Assembly: GCF_900103815.1 (NCBI RefSeq)
Contig: NZ_FNHZ01000005.1
Location: forward strand, 1-64,000
DNA from: Lachnospira pectinoschiza
Lineage (GTDB): Bacteria > Bacillota > Clostridia > Lachnospirales > Lachnospiraceae
Length of the DNA stretch: 64,000 bases
Reading direction: 5' to 3'
This document shows, one piece after another, positions 52,863 through 60,964 of the stretch. The stretch's first letter is position 1. Each line of letters starts with the position of its first letter. A model generated the notes under the pieces. It was not told the DNA's origin and made no database searches. It was given only the letters and a program-made list of their open reading frames with translations. The position numbers and the translations under genes are program-made.

Positions 52863-53639
52863 ATGAAGAATTACGACGAGGCAAAAGAGAAGAATTTATA
52901 TGCCACAAAGTCTAGAGGCTATGGGAAAATCATGGTTAGGGACCAGCTTGACGATAATGGCGAGGAAGTTAGATATTTGCTGGTAAATTTCCAGAAGGAA
53001 TCTGCTATGTTTAAGGCACCAGAAAAAAGAGACGAGCTTTGTTTTGCCTACACCAAGCAATTTGCCAACGCCTTTAAGATAAATAGTCAGATAAAGGATA
53101 GTTTGCTTATTGGCGGCGCTGCATTTTCATATCCAAAATACTATCTAAGCCACTACCCAGAGGCTAGGCTTGATGTGGTGGAGATAAACCCGGAAATGCT
53201 TGAAATAGCCAAGAAATACTTCTATTTAGAGGATTATATAAAAATGTATGCAAAGGCCGCAAATGGAGCAGATAACGGTCGTCTAGGCATCCACATTCAG
53301 GATGGAATGCAATTTTTGGCGGCATGCGAGAAAAACTACGATTTAATTATTAACGACGCTTATATTGGCGCAAGCCTTGATTCAGGCCTTATGTCTTATA
53401 GAGGTGTGGCACAGATTAAGCGTCACCTAAACGCTGGCGGCATCTATATGGTAAATATTATCACGGCCTTAACGGGCTTTTTTGCCAATGATCTTAAGAA
53501 AGCTAGGGAGGTTTTTGGGGCGAATTTTAAAAATGTATACGTCTACCCTGTAAGGCCCGACCTATCAAGTCTTGAAAAGCAAAATTGCATTCTTATTGGA
53601 ACAGATTTGGAAATTCCTAAATTAGATGTGATTGAATAA
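52863..53639 (+). CDS. Spermidine synthase-like methyltransferase-fold protein
   Basis: A 258-residue protein with the spermidine/spermine synthase Rossmann fold. The glycine loop reads LLIGGAAFSYPKYYL, where SpeE has GGGDGG. It keeps DVVEINPEML and IINDAYIG at the positions of the SAM/dcSAM acidic residues. It lacks the N-terminal tetramerisation beta-domain in full form. The catalytic Asp region is altered, so true aminopropyl transfer is doubtful; this group is found as stand-alone proteins of unknown function. The ATG at 52863 is spaced correctly from AGGAGA. The ATG at 52857 is too close. Confidence 0.8.
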   Translation: MKNYDEAKEKNLYATKSRGYGKIMVRDQLDDNGEEVRYLLVNFQKESAMFKAPEKRDELCFAYTKQFANAFKINSQIKDSLLIGGAAFSYPKYYLSHYPEARLDVVEINPEMLEIAKKYFYLEDYIKMYAKAANGADNGRLGIHIQDGMQFLAACEKNYDLIINDAYIGASLDSGLMSYRGVAQIKRHLNAGGIYMVNIITALTGFFANDLKKAREVFGANFKNVYVYPVRPDLSSLEKQNCILIGTDLEIPKLDVIE

Positions 53640-53655
53640 TAACAGTATAAATGAA

Positions 53656-53760
53656 AATGGAAGTACTCAAATGAATACTTCCATCCCCTCGTATAATTAT
53701 TAAAACTTAAGTGTTTATGGGCGTTATTGCCCTTTCTTTATACTAATCGTATAGAAAGTT
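53656..53760. other. Hairpins between convergent genes
   Basis: ATGGAAGTA/TACTTCCAT (53656-53682) and TTTCTTTATAC/GTATAGAAA (53734-53758) separate the convergent genes ending at 53639 and 53837. Either could act as a weak terminator; neither has a long T-run on the plus strand. Confidence 0.4.
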
Positions 53761-53836
53761 ATTGTCAACTAAAAAGTGCGAAAAAACTAGAAAATCTCTA
53801 TACATTTTCAAAAATATCCCTGTAAAAATTATAATG

Positions 53837-54808
53837 CTAAATTAAAGCAAAGGAACGTAGAATAAATATCCAAGCAGTGAGGGTTACACTTGATAGAAGC
53901 GTAGTTAAAACCACGATGCTTGAGGATAAAACCTCGTCGTTATCCATGGCTTTTGCCATAACAAAGCAAGTAACGGTAGTTGGTGAGGCAAGCATTACAA
54001 GGATTGCGATAAGTTCCTGGTTTCTAAAGCCCATAAAGATGGCGATTGGCACGAAAATTGCAGCAAGTAGGATAAGTTTTATAAAGCTTGCAATAATTGT
54101 AGGCTTGATTTTCTTTATGGCCTTGCTGCCCTCAAAACTTGCGCCAATGCAGATTAGAGCAATAGGAGTAGCGGTTTGAGCTATATTTGCAATAGTCTTA
54201 TTAATTATGGCAGGGTATGTAAAACCTGCAAGAGAAGAGGCAAGACCTAGTAAAATTCCAATAATAATAGGATTTTTAGCAATATTAATTGCGGCTTTCT
54301 TTATAGTATCCTTCTTTGAAAGGTCGGTGTTTGCTGGCTTTCCGTGAAGCTCTGGATGAGCCTTAAAGGTAAGGATTATTACTGCGAAAATGTTAAAAAG
54401 TGGGACAGCAGCAACAATCATTAAAGGTGCCATGCCCGCGTCTGCGTATATATTTTCAATAAAGGCAATTCCAAGGATTGCGGCAGAACTACGGCAAGAA
54501 GCCTGCACGAAAGCCCCTTTCATGGAGTCGTCCTTCATAAAAATTTCCGTGAATAACCAAGTTAGAGAAAACATAAGAAATGTTACGATAAAGCAAAAGA
54601 GAACGAATTTCAAATCAAAATCTGCCTTAAAATCTGCGGTTGATAAATCTCTAAATAATAAAACAGGTAATGAAACTTTGAAAACGTAGCGATTTGCCAC
54701 GGTTGCGAAATGCTCATCAACGATGCCAAGCCTTCTTATGACATAACCGATAATCATGACTAAGAAGATGGGAATAGTAGAGTTTAAGCTAAATACAAAA
54801 GAGTCCAT
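53837..54808 (-). CDS. AEC family (auxin efflux carrier-like) transporter
   Basis: A 323-residue integral membrane protein with about ten spans in two five-helix repeats. FLVMIIGYVIRRLGIVDE at the N-terminus and ILLGLASSLAGFTYPAI and PIALICIGASFEG in the middle are typical of the AEC family. Bacterial members export or import malate and other organic acids. The substrate is not readable. AGGAGGATTTG precedes the ATG on this strand. It is a single gene, with tRNA-Leu(AAG) upstream on the same strand. Confidence 0.92.
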   Translation of the reverse strand: MDSFVFSLNSTIPIFLVMIIGYVIRRLGIVDEHFATVANRYVFKVSLPVLLFRDLSTADFKADFDLKFVLFCFIVTFLMFSLTWLFTEIFMKDDSMKGAFVQASCRSSAAILGIAFIENIYADAGMAPLMIVAAVPLFNIFAVIILTFKAHPELHGKPANTDLSKKDTIKKAAINIAKNPIIIGILLGLASSLAGFTYPAIINKTIANIAQTATPIALICIGASFEGSKAIKKIKPTIIASFIKLILLAAIFVPIAIFMGFRNQELIAILVMLASPTTVTCFVMAKAMDNDEVLSSSIVVLTTLLSSVTLTAWIFILRSFALI

Positions 54809-54944
54809 AAATCAAATCCTCCTAATAGTGCTTTTTGAAAGCTATTAGTAAAACAATAAAAGAATTTTTTGAAAATGTAAAGATTATTTTCTTCGGGAAA
54901 TATTGGGAATAGCTTAATTAAGCCAGCTTTAAAGAAATTATAAA

Positions 54945-54976
54945 ACAAAAAAGCATCAGGTAAAACCTGATGCTTT
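54945..54976 (-). terminator. Terminator after tRNA-Leu(AAG)
   Basis: On the minus strand GCATCAGG/CCTGATGC with a 5-base loop is followed by six T. Confidence 0.88.
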
Positions 54977-54982
54977 AGCTAG

Positions 54983-55067
54983 TGCAGACGGCGGGACTTG
55001 AACCCGCACCCAAGCAATATGGACTAGATCCTTAGTCTAGCGCGTATGCCAATTCCGCCACGTCTGC
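54983..55067 (-). tRNA. tRNA-Leu, anticodon AAG
   Basis: A class II tRNA with a long variable arm. Acceptor GCAGACG/CGTCTGC pairs fully, the T-arm is GCGGG-TTCAAGT-CCCGC and the discriminator is A. The anticodon stem is CTAGA/TCTAG with loop CTAAGGA, so the anticodon is AAG (reads CUU and, if deaminated to inosine, CUC/CUA). CCA is not encoded. A34 is uncommon in bacterial leucine tRNAs. Confidence 0.95.
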
Positions 55068-55402
55068 TTAAGTTTTTGTTGTCTGCTGTATGCCAGCGAC
55101 TTGTATATATTAACACCGGCAGAATTTATTGTCAACACATTTTTTGAAAAAAAGTGGCTAAAATACTAATAAAGACGGGATGTCAATTATTGATATAACG
55201 ATTTATAACAGATTATTTATTGATGATTTATTGATGTATTTATTGAAATAAAGAAAGGATAGTTTATAAAGATATCATTTTTAATTTCTACTAGGGCTTT
55301 GTATAATGAGTCTAGATAAAGATATATGAATTGTAGTTAATTTAAGATCATTATTTTCTTTTAAGATTATGATTTAGTTAGAAAATTAGGAAAGGAAGAG
55401 AA
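55068..55402. other. AT-rich intergenic region
   Basis: No gene is seen. It contains the promoter region of tRNA-Leu(AAG) on the minus strand and the leader of the thioredoxin gene, with repeated TTATTGATG-like runs near 55190-55250. Confidence 0.4.
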
Positions 55403-55723
55403 ATGCAGGAATTAAAGAATCAAGAAGAATTAGATGTGCTTATAAATAGTGAGAAGATATTAGTGTTAGATTTTACTAGTAAAACTTGCGCTCCATGTAG
55501 CGCTATTAAGGAAAAACTAACTTCCTGGGGAAGGGCTAAAGCAGGCATTACATTGCGTTCAGTTTCAATTGAAGAACATCCAAAGCTTGCAGCAGATTTA
55601 GAGATTTTCTCAGCCCCAACAGTTTTAGTTTTTGCAGAAGGCAAGCTAACTATAAAAGAAGCTGGTTACTTTAGCCTAAGCCAGTTAATAGAAAAGATAG
55701 AGAGATTAGAAAGCCTATTATAA
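55403..55723 (+). CDS. Thioredoxin-like protein
   Basis: A 106-residue thioredoxin fold. The redox motif is CAPC (usually CGPC) in SKTCAPCSAIKEKL, and the cis-proline is in FSAPTVLVF. The family reduces protein disulfides in the cytoplasm. The Gly-to-Ala change shifts redox potential in related proteins and suggests a specialised partner. There is no signal peptide. GGAAAGGAAG precedes the ATG. It lies alone between two tRNA-Leu genes, with no thioredoxin reductase nearby. Confidence 0.9.
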   Translation: MQELKNQEELDVLINSEKILVLDFTSKTCAPCSAIKEKLTSWGRAKAGITLRSVSIEEHPKLAADLEIFSAPTVLVFAEGKLTIKEAGYFSLSQLIEKIERLESLL

Positions 55724-55756
55724 GTGCCTGATATAAATTGTAAAAAAAAGGACATA

Positions 55757-55929
55757 GCTTACACTGCAGTAAAGCGGACATTCGGAATCCGCTTCGCTAC
55801 TTCCTCATGAACGCAGTGGCACTTTGTGCCACCTGTCAGAAGGGGCTTTAACCCCTTCTGACACTAGTAAGCTTTATCCCCCGCTTAAAGCTTACGCTTT
55901 TGAAGCGGGGGATTGCTTACACTGCGTTC
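55757..55929. repeat. Multi-hairpin palindromic island before tRNA-Leu(CAG)
   Basis: A closing stem GAACGCAGTG (55809-55818)/CACTGCGTTC (55920-55929) encloses three hairpins: GTGGCAC/GTGCCAC, GTCAGAAGGGG/CCCCTTCTGAC, and a stem of 15 pairs TCCCCCGCTT-AAAGC/GCTTT-AAGCGGGGGA. A further hairpin AGCGGA/TCCGCT precedes. An 11-bp direct repeat GCTTACACTGC lies at 55757 and 55915. The design matches the cloverleaf at 30103. Confidence 0.8.
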
Positions 55930-55974
55930 AATTATTGACAGTAAATTTTTGCTGATTTAAAATAGTTTAAGTGA

Positions 55975-56055
55975 GCGGAAGTGTTGGAATGGCAGACAAG
56001 CAAGATTCAGATTCTTGTGTGGTAACACGTGTGGGTTCAAGTCCCATCTTCCGCA
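55975..56055 (+). tRNA. tRNA-Leu, anticodon CAG
   Basis: Acceptor GCGGAAG/CTTCCGC, D-arm TTG/CAA, anticodon stem CAAGA/TCTTG with loop TTCAGAT (anticodon CAG, reads CUG), a long variable arm, T-arm GTGGG-TTCAAGT-CCCAT, discriminator A, no encoded CCA. Class II leucine tRNA. Confidence 0.96.
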
Positions 56056-56060
56056 TTAGT

Positions 56061-56100
56061 AAAAAAGGAACTACGGCTTGAAGCCGTGGTTCCTTTTTTA
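56061..56100 (+). terminator. Terminator after tRNA-Leu(CAG)
   Basis: A stem AAAAAAGGAACTACGGCTT/AAGCCGTGGTTCCTTTTTT with one wobble pair, ending in T residues. Confidence 0.92.
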
Positions 56101-56102
56101 GT

Positions 56103-56335
56103 AAGGCCGAGGAGTCCCTTGAACCCAGAGTTCAGCGGGTCTTCGTTTCACTACGGTCGGCGCTAAGCCAAGGTCCCCTGGACCTTGAGCGCCCTCGCCC
56201 TTACGGGCTTCGTCGGTCGGTTCGGAGGGAAAAAGGTCCACTGGACCTTTTTCTTAATCCTCCTCACCTCGTCTTCCGCCACGTCCCGGGAGAAGAGAGT
56301 GAAACCTACAGCAAAGCTGTGGTTTTAGGGGTACA
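56103..56335. repeat. GC-rich hairpin cluster after tRNA-Leu(CAG)
   Basis: No gene. Hairpins CAAGGTCC/GGACCTTG within GCGCT/AGCGC, then AAAAAGGTCC/GGACCTTTTT (56229-56251), and AAACC-ACAGC/GCTGTGGTTT (56311-56335). The composition differs sharply from the surrounding AT-rich genome. Confidence 0.6.
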
Positions 56336-56351
56336 AAATGGGGTACAAAAA
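56328..56351. repeat. 12-bp tandem repeat
   Basis: GGGGTACAAAAT followed directly by GGGGTACAAAAA. It lies near a tRNA 3' end, where integrative elements often leave remnants, but no integrase is present. Confidence 0.6.
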
Positions 56352-56432
56352 TTTCACCCTTTATTCTTAATACATCCGAAATCTAAATTATGCTATAATA
56401 AACTGAAACTTATTTTTGAAGGATAAATTTTT

Positions 56433-57158
56433 ATGAAAAAGAAATTAGGAATATTCGCCCTTATTTCAGCGATGATACTTGTTATAGTAGCCTTTGCATA
56501 TTGGAAGCTTAAGGGTAGAGATAATGAAACTGGAATTGTAATAGAAGAAGCAACAAGCCTAGATTGCCAGGAGGTTTCTGAGGAACAGACACAAGAGCCT
56601 ACAAGTGAGAGTGAAAGTCAGGAAACAAGAAGGGTATATTTAGATGTGACTAACATTTTACAAAATCCGGAACTTCCTACAGGCTGCGAGGCGGTTTCGG
56701 CGACTATTGTGCTAAATTATTATGGCGCTAATATGTCAAAAACTGAGTTGGTGGATAAATATTTGCCTTATTCAGATGACCCTAATCAGGGCTTTTGCGG
56801 CGGAACACCTTACGATAAGCCCGATGGTAGCGATTTGCAGTGGGTGGCTGCGGCACCAATTGCAACAGCGATGAATCAAGCTTTAGTGGCTCACGGCATG
56901 AATTACACAGCTAAGGATATTTCAGGAACTAGCTTTGAAAATGTATTGACCTATGTAAAAAATGGACAACCCGTAGTTTTTTGGGCCCTTGAAAATATGT
57001 CTAGAGGCTCTCATACCTTAGTTTTAATGGGTTATGACCTAGATGCAGGAGTTTGCTATTTTGCAGATCCAATGAAGAGCGGAATTCAGAGCTATTCTAT
57101 GGATGCCACTAAGTATGCCTATAACACTAGAGGACAGTATGCAGTTGTGGTGGAATAG
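56433..57158 (+). CDS. Secreted C39-like cysteine peptidase (peptidase_C39_2)
   Basis: A 241-residue protein with an N-terminal signal or anchor (about 5-27), a Ser/Glu/Thr-rich linker (about 35-68) and a papain-like C39_2 domain. The nucleophile is Cys85 in LPTGCEAVSA, and the catalytic His194 is in RGSHTLVLMGYD, followed by an Asp in YFADP. It resembles bacteriocin-leader peptidases in fold, but it is not fused to a transporter, so it is more likely a surface or secreted amidase or peptidase. AAGGAT precedes the ATG. The surface protein gene follows about 145 bases later. Confidence 0.85.
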   Translation: MKKKLGIFALISAMILVIVAFAYWKLKGRDNETGIVIEEATSLDCQEVSEEQTQEPTSESESQETRRVYLDVTNILQNPELPTGCEAVSATIVLNYYGANMSKTELVDKYLPYSDDPNQGFCGGTPYDKPDGSDLQWVAAAPIATAMNQALVAHGMNYTAKDISGTSFENVLTYVKNGQPVVFWALENMSRGSHTLVLMGYDLDAGVCYFADPMKSGIQSYSMDATKYAYNTRGQYAVVVE

Positions 57159-57303
57159 GGTTGTTAAATTAGAATATCTAAAACTTATACAAATGATGAT
57201 ATAAAGTATTATTTCATATTGTCCGATATCATTTATACAGTTTTGATAATGTGATTATTGGCACTGTAAAAAGAACAATTTATATAATGATGGAGGCAAT
57301 AAT

Positions 57304-59280
57304 ATGAAAAGGAAAAAATCATTCTCTAGAGTGCTAGCTGTTTTTATAGCACTCTCTATGGTTATAACAATTGTTGTAACTAATCTTTATTTATCAAAAG
57401 CTATAAAGGTAAAAGCGGCTGGCTTTTATTTTGAGGATTGTATTTCTGATGTAGTTTTATATGATAGCGGTTGTTTAAAGTCAATGAAAGTAAAAATTGT
57501 TAATGATGGTGCGGGTTATGCTACTGCTTATGGAAAAATAGCTATTCATTCTAAACAATCTCCTTATAATTATAATGATCCATATATTAACTTAAGTACT
57601 GATGATTGTGATGATTGGAGTGCTGTAGATGATACGTATCTTAAAAACAATGACGGCTTGCTTGAATGGGGAGCTGGAGCTGAATTTGACTGGACTGTAT
57701 GGACTTCGTCAGTGACGGATGGTTCTAATATAGTTACAGTTGATTTTGATGATGGAGATATAAATTTAAACGAAGATGGTACTTTTTACATTTATTTATG
57801 GACTAGATCTACATCATATGGTATCTATACGGATGGCCTTATTGGAACAATATCAGCGGGTTCTGGTAATTTAACTGTTGGCAATCAAGTTGTTGCATCT
57901 GTTAGTAGTTCAGGTTCCTCTTCAACAGAAATTAATACAACAAGTGGAGATACAAGTGTGGTTTCCTCTGAGGGGGTTTTAACAATTAGTGCAAGTTCAA
58001 CAACTGGCGCAATGGCTGATTATACAGCCGATACTATTACTTCTACAGAGTGGTATCAGAATAAGGATTCGATAACATCAATTGTGGTTTCTGAAGGGGT
58101 AACTAATATTGGTGCTTATGCCTTTAAAGATTTTTCTAATGTAACAAGTATTTCGCTTCCATCTACTTTAACAGCAATAGAAGAATCTGCTTTTGAAGGT
58201 TGCAGTTCTCTTACAAGTATTACAATTCCTTCAAGCGTTACGACTATTGAAGATAATGCTTTTAGTGCTTGTAGCTCCTTAACTAGTATTACTGTACCTG
58301 AAAATGTAACAACTATCGGAGCTGGTGCATTTTCACAGGCAAGCTCAGTAACGAATCTAGTTTTTAATGGGGTTCCAACAAGTATTTCAGATACAGCCTT
58401 TACTGGAATTGGTAGTTCTAGCCCTGCTAATTTAACATATCCATCTAGCTGGACTTTAACTGACTGGGAAAATAATACAACTAGTTGGTATGGTGGATAC
58501 TTTAATAGCGAATCTAATAGTTCTTCAAGCTCAAGTTCTTCAAGCTCAAGTTCTTCAAGCTCAAGTTCTTCAAGTTCAAACAGTTCAACTACAGATTCAT
58601 CAACAACTACAACAAATGTTAATTATGAAGATGTTGAGTCAGAAGTTGGTGTAGTTAATGATATTACCGGTAGCGAGGCAGCAACTGCTGAGACAAATAC
58701 ATTTGAAACAAAGATTGAAAACAATACCGATTTATCTACACTTCTTAGTTTATCTGAGGAGGAGGTAAGCGAAGGCGTTAATGTTTGGCTTGATGTGACT
58801 GATATTAGCGAGGCTGTACCAGAAGAAGATAAGAATTTAATTGATAGTTTAGTAGGAACTGTGGATAGTGAAGATGATTCAACAAACTTCCAAATTGGCA
58901 TGTATATTGATGTTAGTTTGTTTAAAAAAGTGGGCTCAAATGAAGCAACAAAGGTAACGACAACTAATGGAATGCTTGTTGCAAGTGTTATAATTCCGGA
59001 ATCTATTAGGGCTGATAATAGAGAATATGAGATTATTCGTGTTCATGATGGTGAAGTTAGCATAATTGAGGGAAGCTATGATACAGCTACTAATGTGTTT
59101 ACATTTGAAACAGACAGATTCTCTACATATGCAATTGCTTATAAGGAATTAAATACATCAGATACTACAGAAAGCTTACCAGATACAGGAGATAATTCAA
59201 ATGTAGTATTTATGGTTATTTTAATGTTATTTGCCTTAACTAGTCTATCATTAATTAAAGTTGATAAAAAGAATTATTAG
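57304..59280 (+). CDS. LPxTG-anchored leucine-rich-repeat surface protein
   Basis: A 658-residue secreted protein. The signal peptide spans residues 1-38 (VFIALSMVITIVV..., cleavage near KVKA). A beta-rich region (about 40-195) has no clear match. BspA/LRR_5 repeats occupy about 255-350 (NIGAYAFKDFSNVTSISLP, AIEESAFEGCSSLTSITIP, TIEDNAFSACSSLTSITVP). A serine tract (about 406-430) is a wall-spanning linker, and a second globular region follows. The C-terminus has LPDTG (625-629), a hydrophobic span and a KKNY tail, so sortase should attach it to peptidoglycan. It is probably an adhesin or host-interaction protein. GGAGG precedes the ATG. Confidence 0.9.
   Translation: MKRKKSFSRVLAVFIALSMVITIVVTNLYLSKAIKVKAAGFYFEDCISDVVLYDSGCLKSMKVKIVNDGAGYATAYGKIAIHSKQSPYNYNDPYINLSTDDCDDWSAVDDTYLKNNDGLLEWGAGAEFDWTVWTSSVTDGSNIVTVDFDDGDINLNEDGTFYIYLWTRSTSYGIYTDGLIGTISAGSGNLTVGNQVVASVSSSGSSSTEINTTSGDTSVVSSEGVLTISASSTTGAMADYTADTITSTEWYQNKDSITSIVVSEGVTNIGAYAFKDFSNVTSISLPSTLTAIEESAFEGCSSLTSITIPSSVTTIEDNAFSACSSLTSITVPENVTTIGAGAFSQASSVTNLVFNGVPTSISDTAFTGIGSSSPANLTYPSSWTLTDWENNTTSWYGGYFNSESNSSSSSSSSSSSSSSSSSSSSNSSTTDSSTTTTNVNYEDVESEVGVVNDITGSEAATAETNTFETKIENNTDLSTLLSLSEEEVSEGVNVWLDVTDISEAVPEEDKNLIDSLVGTVDSEDDSTNFQIGMYIDVSLFKKVGSNEATKVTTTNGMLVASVIIPESIRADNREYEIIRVHDGEVSIIEGSYDTATNVFTFETDRFSTYAIAYKELNTSDTTESLPDTGDNSNVVFMVILMLFALTSLSLIKVDKKNY
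58519..58578 (+). repeat. 15-bp serine-coding tandem repeat
   Basis: Four copies of AGTTCTTCAAGCTCA (the last with one change) encode the serine tract of the surface protein. Each unit adds five serines, so length variation keeps the frame. Confidence 0.92.
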
Positions 59281-59300
59281 TTTTTAAAGATATATTTAGT

Positions 59301-59804
59301 TTAAGTAACCAAGAGATTTTCAAGCCTAGAGGATAATTCCTCTGGGCTTTCTTTGCATCCATGGATTAGCCAGAGTAGGAAAATGTTGTAAACTCCTCCA
59401 GCTAAGAAATAGGACTTATATTCGTCATACTCCTCCTTGTGAAGTTCTAAAAAGACGCGGTCAAACTCATCCTTAATAAGATAGATAAGGCCAGCTTTAT
59501 AGATTAATTGGCAGATGTTGGCATATTTTTTAAAATGTGAAAAAAGTTTTTGAAAATATTCTTCACTGCTATCTCCTTTGTAACTAATCTTAGTTTCCTC
59601 AAGAAATGAGTTTGTAATAGCTTTAATCCAGCTTTTTAAAACATCTTCCTTTGAGGAATAATTTCTATAAAAAGACATTCTTGTAACCCCGGCTTTCTCA
59701 CATATTTTTGTAATAGAAATGTCCTTGTAGTCCATTTTTTTCATAAGAATTATTAAGGCATCACTTAGATATTCGACCGCTAATTTTTCTCGTGCAATTT
59801 TCAT
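59301..59804 (-). CDS. TetR/AcrR family transcriptional regulator
   Basis: A 167-residue repressor-type protein. The DNA-binding helix-turn-helix is ISITKICEKAGVTRMSFYRNYSSKEDV (about 30-55, typical TetR), followed by a helical ligand domain of the TetR_C_8 type (FSHFKKYANICQLIYKAGL, GGVYNIFLLWLIHG). It is divergent from the hydrolase gene and their 5' ends are adjacent or overlapping, so it probably controls that gene and itself. The ligand is unknown. Confidence 0.9.
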   Translation of the reverse strand: MKIAREKLAVEYLSDALIILMKKMDYKDISITKICEKAGVTRMSFYRNYSSKEDVLKSWIKAITNSFLEETKISYKGDSSEEYFQKLFSHFKKYANICQLIYKAGLIYLIKDEFDRVFLELHKEEYDEYKSYFLAGGVYNIFLLWLIHGCKESPEELSSRLENLLVT

Positions 59805-60754
59805 GTTACAAAACCCCCTTCACTGTCACATTTAGCATAAAATATATTTTAAAGGTAATTGTTTATGTTACAATTTTAGTAATAATTGTTTTAATTGTTA
59901 TTTTACTTGTGAAGGCTGCATTTACACCAATGGTGCCAAGTAACTACACTGAAACTGTTGAAACAGGAGGGGAGTTAGAAAGTTACTATTTAAAAAATGG
60001 AGAACATGAAGTGGCATATTTTGAAAAGGACATAGATGAGGATTTTAAGAAGTATGAAGTATATTATCCTAAGGATTTGATAAAGGAAGATACAACACTT
60101 CCTGTTATTGTGACGGTGAATGGAACAGGGGTTAAGGCCTCTAAGTATAAGACGCAGTTTAAGCATTTTGCCTCTTGGGGATTTATTGTTATTGGAACTG
60201 AAGAAGAGGAATCCTGGGACGGGGTGGCAGCAGAGAGCTCTCTTGCCTTTCTTTTAGAGGAAAATGAGAATAGTGAAAGCATTTTCTATGGAAAAATTGA
60301 TGTAAACAATATAGGAATTATCGGACATTCTCAAGGCGGAGCAGGCGTATTTAATGCAATTACTAATATGGAACATAGCAATTTATATAAGACTGCAATT
60401 TCTCTTTCACCAACTAATGAGGAGATGGCTGTTTCTTTAAAATGGTCTTATGACGTAACTAAGATTAATTGCCCAATTATGCTTCTTGCAGGAACTAAGG
60501 GCGATTTTGAGATGAATATGGTAATCCCAACAGAGGCTATGTATGAACTTTATAATAAAATTTCAGCGCCAAAGCTAATGGCAAGACGAAAGGGCATGGA
60601 GCATGGCCAGATGCTTTATAGCGCTGACGGTTACAATACTGCTTGGTTTATGTGGCATTTGCAAGAAGATGAAAATGCAGCAAAAGCCTTTAAGGATAAT
60701 GGTGAAATTTATACAAATGAGCTTTATCAGGAGCAAAAATCAGATTCTTTATGA
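59792..60754 (+). CDS. Membrane-anchored alpha/beta hydrolase (dienelactone/cutinase-like)
   Basis: A protein of up to 320 residues with a single N-terminal span (VIVYVTILVIIVLIVILLV) and an extracellular alpha/beta-hydrolase domain. The nucleophile elbow is IGHSQGGAG, an acidic residue lies in AGTKGDFE, and the His is probably in GMEHGQML. The start is a problem. The only conventional in-frame start before the membrane span is GTG 59792, without a ribosome binding site and overlapping the TetR start. AAAGG (59851-59855) precedes an ATG at 59863 that is in the wrong frame and meets a stop after four codons. A frameshift or a rare start codon is possible. Confidence 0.75.
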   Translation: MQFSCYKTPFTVTFSIKYILKVIVYVTILVIIVLIVILLVKAAFTPMVPSNYTETVETGGELESYYLKNGEHEVAYFEKDIDEDFKKYEVYYPKDLIKEDTTLPVIVTVNGTGVKASKYKTQFKHFASWGFIVIGTEEEESWDGVAAESSLAFLLEENENSESIFYGKIDVNNIGIIGHSQGGAGVFNAITNMEHSNLYKTAISLSPTNEEMAVSLKWSYDVTKINCPIMLLAGTKGDFEMNMVIPTEAMYELYNKISAPKLMARRKGMEHGQMLYSADGYNTAWFMWHLQEDENAAKAFKDNGEIYTNELYQEQKSDSL

Positions 60755-60923
60755 TATCATAGATAAGTAGAGGATTGAAGAGATACATTTTACATAATTA
60801 AGTAATTATAAAGGAAGGTTCTAAGGGGCTTTCCTTTTTTGTTAAATTAAATAATAAAAATATAGAATTAATCTAGTTAATAATACAAATGTGTGCTATA
60901 ATTATATTAAATATAGATTTTAT

Positions 60924-60932
60924 TGGTATAAT
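60924..60932 (+). promoter_or_regulatory. Extended -10 promoter of the second GGDEF gene
   Basis: TGGTATAAT is an extended -10 box 32 bases before the ATG at 60965. The -35 is not obvious. Confidence 0.55.
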
Positions 60933-60964
60933 AGACTTTGGTTTTAGGGGCAGAGGGTACACCG

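Noticed and set aside
55809..56351. Integrated mobile element at tRNA-Leu(CAG)
   Set aside because: No integrase, relaxase or phage gene and no long tRNA-end duplication is present. Only an 8-base TCTTCCGC match was noticed.
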